Source: Amorphochlora amoebiformis
Lineage: Eukaryota > Cercozoa > Chlorarachniophyceae
DNA: 64,000 nt
Reading direction: 5' to 3'
Assembly: GCA_054601695.1 (NCBI GenBank)
Contig: BAAHQB010000001.1
Coordinates: forward strand, 1,054,001 to 1,118,000
Under the pieces are notes generated by a model. It was not told where the DNA came from. It saw only the letters and a program-made list of their open reading frames with translations, and made no database searches. A program made the position numbers and the translations under genes. This document shows positions 42,772-64,000 of the stretch, piece by piece. Positions within the stretch are counted from its first letter, which is position 1; each line of letters opens with the position of its first letter.

Positions 42772-43005
42772 CACACACACACATATTATGTATATGTATG
42801 TGCACACACACACATATATTTAATTGTATAATTACATGTAAGTACATATACTTCGTAGGTGATTACCAAACATTTCATCCATGCCTTCAAACCGGTTCTT
42901 AAACTTATCGATCCTATCCGCCTTCACGATCATTCCACCGCCGTCTTATATCCATAGATGAATACATATTTATTTAAATATACATATATGTATATACATA
43001 CATAC

Positions 43006-43038
<33 letters not shown>

Positions 43039-43155
43039 TATATGTTTATATATATATATATATATATGTATGTATAGTGACATGCTATATATATATATAT
43101 ATACATAATATATATTATATATATATATATATACATATATTATATGTATATGTGT

Positions 43156-43189
<34 letters not shown>

Positions 43190-43235
43190 CTATATACATA
43201 AATATATATATATGCGTGTGTATATTATAAGATAT

Positions 43236-43299
<64 letters not shown>

Positions 43300-43690
43300 G
43301 TATATGTGTGTATATATATATATTATAATATATATACATATATATATATATATATACTATATATGTAAAGAATATATATATATATATGTATGTATATATA
43401 TAGATATATGTATGTATGTATATATAGTATATATCTGTACATTCATTCATACATACATGTAATATGTATATATATATATATTATACATATAATATATATA
43501 TATATACACATACACACACACACACATATTAATGAATGTTTACCTTTACACATACATACATACATTACATATATAAACATATACACATATATATATATAT
43601 TATATCTATATATATATATGTGTGTGTGTGTGTGTAATATTATATATTTATATATTACAAATATATAATAGTACGTGTACATGTACATAC

Positions 43691-43723
<33 letters not shown>

Positions 43724-43793
43724 CATATACATATTATGTATAATGAAAATATATACATATATATTACATATATATATATATATACATATATAA

Positions 43794-43862
<69 letters not shown>

Positions 43863-44064
43863 GTAAATTACAAATAAATACATATATATATATATATATG
43901 CACAAACATATATAATTATATAATTATTTCATTAGTGTATTGTATGAACATATTTTTACAAATTATATTTAGGTGAAGGAGAGGTTTAAATTTACCTTGG
44001 TAGAAAGGGTGGTTGCCCGACCAGATATCAACAACGTATTTATCGGCGGTACCGCTGCAAGTAC

Positions 44065-44144
<80 letters not shown>

Positions 44145-44167
44145 CATGTCCATATGTATATATATGC

Positions 44168-44199
<32 letters not shown>

Positions 44200-44237
44200 G
44201 TATATTATATGTATATATATAATATATATATATATAT

Positions 44238-44272
<35 letters not shown>

Positions 44273-44349
44273 CTTTATAAATATATAGATAGATATGTAT
44301 ATAAATATATGTATGTATATATGTATACACGAGATCTATATATGCATAT

Positions 44350-44398
<49 letters not shown>

Positions 44399-44489
44399 AC
44401 ATATGTATGTATAAATATACATATTTATATACATAGAATATATATATATATATGTATACTATATGTGTATGTATATAATATATTATATA

Positions 44490-44536
<47 letters not shown>

Positions 44537-44539
44537 TTT

Positions 44540-44624
<85 letters not shown>

Positions 44625-45262
44625 TACATATATACACATATAAATGTATATGTATGTATAAAACACATATTAAAAATGTTCCTCCAAAAGCACTCTCGTG
44701 AGAAGCACGCAATCGAAATTTCAAGGATGTTGGTTGATCCAATCGAAGAGTAAATGAAGAGAGACATGAGTCCTACCTGATCTTGTAGACCTCCTCACCG
44801 TTGCAAAACACAGGCACCTGTTCGTGGAACTCAGGGTGGAACTCCTTTCTGCGATACACTGGGAATAAAGCCAAATTAGCGTTCGATCGATTCGTTTTCG
44901 TTGAATTCTCGTTCCATGTTTTACTCCGGATTATACGCGTTAAAGGATGCAAAGTGGGAGCAGCGCAATGTCAAATATATGAGCAGTTCGGAAACCCCAC
45001 CACCAAAATTAAACACCTCTCGTCGAGCGCTGAAGGCTTCGGACCATTGGAGAGGTTCTAAACCCGCCCACAGCAGGACTTCCCACCCCTGCAACAAAAT
45101 CCACAAAATAAACACTCACGGACTGTCTACCACTAAATTCGGCCTTAAATTCTTGCATGTTTTTCTCGATTTACCCTGAATTTGCGCGGATGAATGGAGA
45201 AATACAACCATCAGAACGCATGCCGTGGCCAGTATGATCCCATAAATATGCTGAGCCTTCAT
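40684..45262 (-). CDS. rpl31: Plastid-type ribosomal protein bL31 with two-part leader
   Basis: Eight exons: 45262-45175, 45088-45017, 44858-44777, 44054-43996, 42944-42867, 41971-41931, 41817-41773 and 40704-40684. All phases match, giving 161 residues. bL31 sits on the large ribosomal subunit at the bridge to the small subunit. Diagnostic strings are [20 protein letters not shown], which ends in an exon, and [16 protein letters not shown] in the next; the latter closely matches the bacterial and plastid bL31 motif. The N-terminus has a hydrophobic signal peptide ([20 protein letters not shown]), then a Ser/Arg/Thr-rich segment ([17 protein letters not shown]), as in proteins sent to complex plastids. 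The C-terminus carries an extra tail of roughly 35 residues ending KDKGKKGRR. The large introns are TA-filled. It is divergent from gene F. Confidence 0.92.
44066..44138. repeat. Pure (TA)n tract
   Basis: About 70 bp of TA dinucleotides just upstream of the acceptor of bL31 exon 44054-43996. A second nearly pure block lies at 44480-44626, with an internal T run. Confidence 0.9.
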
Positions 45263-45449
45263 ATTTGGTGTTCTGCGAAAGTATGGAGGACACTCCCTGT
45301 GGCGGACACGGGCCCTTTAGGTTTATGTTTTTCGGTAGTATTAGTAATAATTCGGCTCGGAGTCCAATTTTAGATTTAAGTCCCCGGTATTTACAGTTTG
45401 AATCCCGAGTTCCGGATCCCAAGCATAAAGAAAACAAAAACGCGGCACA
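45263..45449. promoter_or_regulatory. Compact bidirectional promoter region of bL31 and gene F
   Basis: Only 187 bp separate the two start codons, both of which begin a hydrophobic N-terminus. The DNA is unique and free of TA tracts. A shared promoter is inferred from geometry. No TATA box or other element is convincing. Confidence 0.45.
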
Positions 45450-56038
<10,589 letters not shown>

Positions 56039-56521
56039 TCTAGCATATCTAGTATAGATCCTACACAAATACTTCCGTCACGGTCTGAGCCTAGTCTAGT
56101 AGTAAGCGTTAACTTGAGCTATCTAGGTTATGATTTCATTTACCATATCCATATCCATAGAATATCATATATATAAATAAAAGTGTGTACTTGGTATGAC
56201 GAGTTCGGACCACAACCCCATATATATAACGACTGAACTAAGTAGACTAAGCTATCGTGTCCAGGCTATTAAGACTCTGAGTCTATATATGTATAAGTCT
56301 ACAACTGTCTCTAGTGTGTGCTGCATGTGTAGCCGCTACGTGGTAGTGTTTACTATAGTATATATATATCAGATTCATGATAATTTATACACATTCAGCT
56401 CCTAGTAAGTCATGTTGAGGTTGAAACGTTCTAATTAAGGTCTAGCGCAGTCTACAGGTTGGTAACGCGTATTCATGCCAAATTTAACGTATAACCGTTT
56501 GAAAGCCGCTATACTAGCATA
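56039..56521. other. Tail-to-tail spacer of genes F and G, CTAG-rich
   Basis: Unique sequence with about eight CTAG sites (for example CTAGCATATCTAG, CCTAGTCTAGTAG, GTCTAGCGCAG). It contains no TA microsatellite beyond short runs. Its composition is like the two other tail-to-tail spacers. Confidence 0.6.
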
Positions 56522-57162
56522 CTATAATCCCAACCAGCTTTGTAATTGGATATTCTGCGATTTGGACCCTGATTTATCTAACGGACCATCTCGTGAGTTC
56601 CATATGTTGTCTGGAATCACCTGCATACGTGTTAAAGGATTTTTTTCGAGTTTAAATATGTACATATATTGTCTAGATTATATATATATATATATATATA
56701 TATTTTAGACATATTAATACACACATATATATGTATTATATGTTACATTATTTATATATCGTTCTCTATATTTTAATACATATAAAAAATATAAAAACTG
56801 GCGATTTATACTAGTGTATATTATATATATATATATATGTAAATATATATATATATATATGTATATATGTAGTTATGAGAGCGAGATAGAGGGCGAGCGA
56901 GCGAGTGATAGAAGAGAGAAGGGAGAGAGAAGGGGAACAGATAGAGAGTAAGGTAAATTGACGGAGAGCGTGTCAGATCGAGAGAGGGCGGAAGAGAGGG
57001 ATATATATATATATATATGTATACCTACATGAATATATACAGAGAGATCCATTTATATATATATATATATATATATATAAATATTATATATATATGCACA
57101 TATAATATATATATAAATATATATAGATGTATTTTACATATGTTTTGCACACGCTTTTTATG

Positions 57163-57201
<39 letters not shown>

Positions 57202-57530
57202 TATATATATATATATAATATGTATATATATATGCCGGTACACATACAAATATATATACATATACATATATATATATGTATACAAATATATAAATATTAT
57301 ATACTTATATATTATATAAATTTATATATATATATGAATATATATATATATGTATTTATATATATATATATATATGACCTTTTTTAAAGGCCTGTCGTCC
57401 GACACGAACATCTCTAGACTCTTTGATTTTCGGACTATATATATATATATAAATATATATATATACATACATATATACATATATACATATATATATATGT
57501 CCATGGCACATATACGTTATGTTTATTTTC

Positions 57531-57561
<31 letters not shown>

Positions 57562-57813
57562 ATACGAAATATATGTACATTTATACCTATGTATACTTCT
57601 ATACATTATAATTTTTGTATACATGGACATCATACGAATTTATATATTACCAACTTCATGATCATGACGAGGCTTTGAGACTCGACGCCGTTTCCCACCT
57701 CAATGAATAATAGAGATTTAGAATTATACATACGTATAGGCGTACATTATTTTATGAAGATGTAATTATTTATGTAAAAAGATATATATTTCTATCTACA
57801 TACATATATAATA

Positions 57814-57849
<36 letters not shown>

Positions 57850-58008
57850 GTTATATATATATATATAATATATGTTATGGCCACCCTATATATATATATA
57901 TGTATATATTTATATATACTTATATACGTATATATGTATACATATATATATATATATATTTATATATATGTTAGAATTTTACACACATATATTCTGTGTA
58001 TACATATG

Positions 58009-58039
<31 letters not shown>

Positions 58040-58046
58040 ATATGCA

Positions 58047-58078
<32 letters not shown>

Positions 58079-58177
58079 CATATTATATACATATATAATA
58101 TATATATATATATACATGTATATAAACAATATATATATATATACATTTTTTTCCAAATGTATGCGGTGTATATTGTA

Positions 58178-58217
<40 letters not shown>

Positions 58218-59235
58218 GGGACAACAATGAAGAGAAAAGAGCAAAAGAAGTACATAAGTTCACAGGACACAGCAAGAACGATAGAGCATTCTCGACAACC
58301 TAATCTCAATAGCTCATCATCCTGAGCTTCGCCCTCGCTCTCCTAACAATTACCGCAACAGTCAGGCTTAGACTTGAGTTTAGGATGGCTTGCCTTAGCC
58401 ACGCGCTTTTTCCTTTTTTTTTTTCGGGTTGCGGCTGACGGGGGGAGGGTTGAGGGAGGCGAGGCGGAGCCGAAGGTGGACGAAGAGGGGTCGGGTCTTC
58501 GAGTGCGATTGGATGTGGTTTGCTTGCTTTTCTTTTTTTTGGGTCGTTTTTTGGATTTCTTGTTGGATTTCTTGTTGGATTTTTTGAGTTTCTTGCGGGA
58601 GCGGATGAGATCCTGTTTATGTGGATGTGGATGTATGCAACAGTGTGGGTTTATTTTAAAATACCATATGTATTGAGCTGAAACTACACAATAGTAAACG
58701 TAAATAAACATGATAAAACATATACATACCTTTACATATGAGTATATGTAAATATACATAGACTAATTTTATCTCTTTCTAAATATAATATAGCATAATA
58801 TAGTATACAATATATTGTAATATATTCTAACTTAATGTGACATAATATAATACAATCTAAATATAATATATCAAAATAGAGTATATTAAAATGTAATAAG
58901 ATATAATACGACTGTGATACAATAATACAATACAATACAATACATTACAACCTAATACAAATATTCCATGATTCACATTATGATATTAAACAATACGATA
59001 TAGTGAGGTGAAAAAAACATAATATAATATATTATAATAATATATGATATACGGTAAGACACCAGAAGGTGGGCCTCGTTCGCCATACGAGCCTTTCTCT
59101 CTGCTTCCTATATATATGTGTATTTATATATATATATATATATATTTATATAAATATGTCTACACATACATATATATCTATGTATATATATATATATATA
59201 TAGATTATTTAAATATAATATAAACACAGATATAA

Positions 59236-59284
<49 letters not shown>

Positions 59285-59849
59285 TATATATATATATGTA
59301 TATATGTATATATTTATATATAACATATGTAAGCATATATAGGATATGTTGTATAAGATGATGTATACATATTTATATATTTTATGTACACATATTAGTC
59401 ATATTCCCACCTTCCGGATTATTTCTTGCAATCTTTCCGCTTCCTAATGATAATGATTAGACTCTGCTTTGAACAAAACAACTTGACACCAAATACACCT
59501 CTCTCCAGGATACCTTAAGACTAGAGTTGGAATTAGTTAAAGCTACGGTTAGGGTTAGGTTAGGGTAAGGTTAGGGTTAGATTAGGCTTAGGGTCAGGGT
59601 TAGGAGTAGTGTTAGGCTTAAGGTTACGGTTAGGAGTAGTGTTAGGCTTAGGGTTACGGTTAGGCTTAGGGTTAGGGTTAGGGTTAGGGTTAGGGTTGGT
59701 TAGTGTTAGGACAAGAGGTAGTTAGCGGTAGGGAGTAGAATAGGCTTGGGTGTTGCCTTTCGTCTGAATTCTTCTTCTCTTTTTTTCTTTTCTAAGTCTT
59801 CCTAGTGAATTGCATGCATATGCGTATATACATATCTAGGGGTATATAC

Positions 59850-59905
<56 letters not shown>

Positions 59906-60058
59906 GTATGTATATGTGTTTGTGTATACACTCTTTAGTTCATCTTCCACATGCATGTATGTATGTACATTTTTTCTTAAGAATAAAAATATATGTTACA
60001 CTCATGTACGATTGTGTATGCTTAGATGATTTCTTTCCGCATTTATGTATCTACGCAT

Positions 60059-60102
<44 letters not shown>

Positions 60103-60443
60103 TTACATATATATTATATATATAAATATATATATATATATGTATAAATATATATATATGTGTATATATATGTATATATATATATTCGTATATATTACAT
60201 ATACTAAATCCATGTACGTATGTGTATGCATGTATATGTATGTATGTATTACATATATATATATATATATATATATATGCGTATATATATATGTATATAT
60301 ATAATATGTATATGTATATATATATACATGTATATACATATATGTATATATATATATTATATTTATACATATATATATGTATATACATATATATATATAT
60401 GTATATATAATATATATATACATGAATATGTAAACATATATAC

Positions 60444-60476
<33 letters not shown>

Positions 60477-60776
60477 AATACATATATATACATACATATA
60501 ATATATATATATATATGTATATATATAATATATATATATATATATTTTATAAAATATTTGTAGCATATACATATATATATATATATATAATTATACATAT
60601 ATACACACACACACATATATATATATATATATGTATATATAAATGTATGCATGTTCTTATATATGTGTATACATATGTACATACATGTAAATATACATAA
60701 ACATATATATACATATATAATATACACACATGTATATGCGTGTATGTTGTGTATATATTTACGAATATATATAAAC

Positions 60777-60812
<36 letters not shown>

Positions 60813-61475
60813 GCGTGTATGTTGTGTATATATTTACGTACATATAAACATATATATATATATATATACATATATGTATATATATATATGTAGATATAAA
60901 TGTATTAATGTACATATATATATAGCACGCATGGCAGTGCAAGTACGGACTAACGTTACCCTCTGTCTCTTCTCCCTCTCCACCCGAAGTCTCCTTATTT
61001 CCACAGCCTCGCGCCGCCGGATGTAGCTTATAAAGGTATGCATATATGTACATATACTTACATATAATATCTATATATATATATATATATGTATATACAT
61101 ATATGTATATATATGTATAACGTATCATATTCTATATATACACATACGAACACGCACACACATATATACATTGATATATAATGTATTATAATATTATCAA
61201 TATCATTCTTTTTCTTCTCATATAATATATATATATATATATATATAATATATATATATATACGTGTGTGTGTGTGTGTGCGTACATAAAATATCAATAT
61301 ATGTATCCACCCCTCTCTCAAACACAACCTCTCCCTCACTTTTTCCTCTTCCTCGCGCGCTCTCTATCTCCCTTTCTCCCGCTTTCTCTCCTTCTCCTTG
61401 TTTCTATCCTTTTCTCTCCCTTTCAATATAAAAAAATGATACATTACACATGTATAATATATATATATATATTAT

Positions 61476-61546
<71 letters not shown>

Positions 61547-61774
61547 CATATGCAATGTGAATAAATATAAATCGGTATACTTATATATATGTATATATAT
61601 ATATATACAGATAGATAGATAGAAATATTATATATATATATATGTATAAAAATATATATATTGCAATATATATATATATATATATAATATATATGAACAC
61701 ATACATATATTTTTATATATAATATAATTACAATGTGGATAAATATATATCGGTACATTTATATACATATATAC

Positions 61775-61806
<32 letters not shown>

Positions 61807-61957
61807 GTATATATACATATGTATATATAGATTATATAAATATATATATGTATATATATATATAATTATAGAAATATATAAATGCAGCTTTCGCATATAT
61901 CTAGATATACGCATACCTTGCATTATATAATCTTCGGCGAGAATCATTCGATAGTAT
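56522..61957 (-). CDS. Gene G: coiled-coil, Lys/Arg-rich protein with possible J-domain end
   Basis: 3' part of a minus gene. Exons: 61957-61917, 61408-61340, 61026-60960, 59801-59757, 59443-59411, 59107-59063, 58612-58354, 57698-57651, 57434-57379 and 56620-56522 (TAG), about 253 residues. The first exon, [14 protein letters not shown], resembles the end of a DnaJ J-domain (helix IV); the HPD part would lie upstream, outside or in an unseen exon. Next come heptad-like charged stretches ([40 protein letters not shown]), then KKSNKK repeats and a Ser/Pro/Thr segment. The C-terminus is QSWLGL. Phases all agree. The intron after 59757 would need a GC donor. If the donor at 58353 is not used, translation instead stops at 58343 with the ending DCCGNC. 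Confidence 0.6.
57813..57850. repeat. (ATT)n trinucleotide repeat
   Basis: About 12 ATT/TTA units, intronic in gene G. Confidence 0.9.
59537..59745 (+). repeat. Interstitial telomere-like array
   Basis: TTAGGG with TTAGGC, TTACGG and GTTAGGAGTAG variants, about 200 bp, in an intron of gene G. On the transcribed strand of gene G it reads as CCCTAA. Confidence 0.9.
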
Positions 61958-62515
61958 CTAAAGTTAATCAAATTTAAATGATAATACATATACATATATA
62001 TGTGTATATTATATATATATATATATTATATATATGTATATATATATATATTATATATGGATGTATATATATATGATATATATACACACACATATATATA
62101 TATATATATATTGTGCAAATATATCACTTGTAAGAATATATATGTTTACAGAATACACCTTAACAATGTTTATGTATGCGTATACATATATATATATATA
62201 TATATTTATGCACGTATATATATACATATATTAAATATAGAAATGTTTGCACATATATATATATATATATATAATATAATACAACGTGTGTATACATATA
62301 TATAAATATATACATATATATATATATAGGACATATACATATATGTGTAACTATACATATTTACATAAATTCATACATACATTCATACATTATATATATA
62401 TATATATATAAATATATATGTATATATATTATACATACATGTATACATCTATATATATATATATATATAGATAGATATATTTATAAGATATACATGTAAA
62501 TATATTTATACATAT

Positions 62516-62546
<31 letters not shown>

Positions 62547-62576
62547 CATAGTACCCATATAATAACACAATCCTGG

Positions 62577-62743
62577 GTAGTTACTTGGAAGTTATGTATC
62601 GGAGGAATAAGAAAGAAGGGTTATGAACATACATATACTGTAAACAAAATCAACAAAAAAAAAAGGTTACTTACTAAATATATACATATACATGCATATA
62701 TCATATAAAAAATACATATATTTATGTATATAACCATTTACAA

Positions 62744-62775
<32 letters not shown>

Positions 62776-62935
62776 TTGTAAATGGCTATATACACAAATA
62801 TATGTATTTTTTATATGATATATGCATGTATATGTATATATTTAGTAGTAACCTTTTTTTTTGTTGATTTTGTTTACAGTAAATATGTATGTTCTACCCT
62901 TCTTCTTATTCTCTCCGATACTCTAACTTCCAATA
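62577..62935. mobile_element. Foldback inverted-repeat element, complete copy
   Basis: Arms of about 165 bp: 62577-62745 and its inverse 62770-62935. The left arm runs ACTTGGAAGTTATG, GTAAACAAAATCAAC, an A run, GGTTAC, then CATATATCATATAAAAAATA. The right arm repeats these in reverse complement, with TTGATTTTGTTTACAG and CTAACTTCCAAT at the end. There is no ORF, so this is a non-autonomous, MITE- or foldback-like palindrome. No clear target-site duplication was seen. Confidence 0.6.
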
Positions 62936-62995
62936 TAATGTTATTATATATTATGATATATATGTATATATATAAACTATATATAATAAATATGT

Positions 62996-63037
<42 letters not shown>

Positions 63038-63049
63038 GAATACATATAC

Positions 63050-63187
<138 letters not shown>

Positions 63188-63235
63188 TATATATATATAT
63201 ATATATATGTATACATATATATACATATATACAAA

Positions 63236-63319
63236 AAAAAATATACTTACTAAATATATACATATACATGCATATATCATATAAAAAATACATATATTTA
63301 TGTATATAACCATTTACAA

Positions 63320-63355
<36 letters not shown>

Positions 63356-63450
63356 TTGTAAATAGATATATACATAAATATATATATTTTTTATATGATA
63401 TATGCATGTATATGTATATATTTAGTAGCTTTTTTTTGTTGATTTAGATA
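63236..63450. mobile_element. Foldback inverted-repeat element, second copy
   Basis: Arms of about 85-100 bp (63236-63320 and 63350-63450) share the TACTTACTAAATATATACAT and CATATATCATATAAAAAATA motifs of the element at 62577-62935. The outer arm parts are shorter or diverged. Confidence 0.55.
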
Positions 63451-63640
63451 TATGTTATACCTTTCTTATTATATAATCAAGTATACCCGATTGCGATGGG
63501 TAATGATTGTATATATATAAACTATATATGTTAAATATATTTACATGATAATAAATATATATATATATGTATATATATATATACATATATTATATATATA
63601 TATATATATATTTATATTATATATGATATATATATATATG

Positions 63641-63682
<42 letters not shown>

Positions 63683-63716
63683 GATAGATATATGGGTTAT
63701 AAGAATATATATGTAT

Positions 63717-63815
63717 ACTGTAAACAAAATCAACAAAAAAAAAGGTTACTACTATATTACATATGCATATATCATATAAAAAATACATATATTTATGTAT
63801 AGCGTTTACAATATA
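63717..63815. mobile_element. Foldback element, single-arm remnant
   Basis: One arm only: CTGTAAACAAAATCAAC, A run, GGTTACTACTA, then CATATATCATATAAAAAATA. No matching inverted arm is visible before the direct repeat starts at 63829. Confidence 0.5.
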
Positions 63816-63878
63816 TATATATATATATATTTATGCACGTATATATATACATATATTAAATATAGAAATGTTTGCACA

Positions 63879-63923
<45 letters not shown>

Positions 63924-64000
63924 AACAACGTGTGTATACATATATATATAAATATATACATATATATATATATAGGACATATACATATATGTGTAACTAT

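Noticed and set aside
62560-62640. Possible gene G exon on the minus strand
   Set aside because: This sequence is the outer part of the foldback arm and is repeated inverted near 62880-62935.

Overview
The window is nuclear DNA of an intron-rich eukaryote. Most of its length is (TA)n and related TATAC/TATG simple sequence. The long Tyr/Ile ORFs read from it in all six frames are artefacts. Between the TA tracts lie short islands of balanced composition. Many of these islands behave as exons: an AG acceptor and a GT donor flank an open frame, and codon phase carries over from one island to the next. I built gene models by hand from these signals. No search or transcript data were available.

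The most informative model is a nucleus-encoded plastid-type ribosomal protein bL31 (45262-40684, minus). It starts with a signal peptide followed by a Ser/Arg/Thr-rich segment, the two-part leader expected for a complex (secondary or higher) plastid. I therefore infer an alga or other plastid-bearing protist. The sequence does not fix the lineage.

Layout, left to right: (A) a partial unknown gene, plus, 2-3386; (B) a leucine-rich-repeat protein, minus, 9292-3837, whose 5' exons conflict with a plus-strand reading; (E) a very large gene of unknown family, minus, 38570-10981, with about 57 small exons and many membrane helices; an intronless single-domain IMP cyclohydrolase, plus, 39274-39903; bL31, minus; (F) an unknown protein with an N-terminal signal or anchor, plus, 45450-56038; (G) a coiled-coil, Lys-rich protein with a possible J-domain remnant, minus, running from beyond 61957 to 56522. 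Genes pair head-to-head (E/IMP cyclohydrolase, bL31/F) and tail-to-tail (A/B, IMP cyclohydrolase/bL31, F/G). The three tail-to-tail spacers share an unusual CTAG-rich composition.

Other content: degenerate TTAGGG/CCCTAA arrays inside introns, copies of a tRNA-derived SINE-like repeat, inverted-repeat foldback elements at the right edge, GA-rich and AAT-rich tracts, and several short tandem duplications. No rRNA gene, intact tRNA gene or CRISPR array was seen. No shared pathway is evident beyond a plausible plastid link for bL31 and possibly F.
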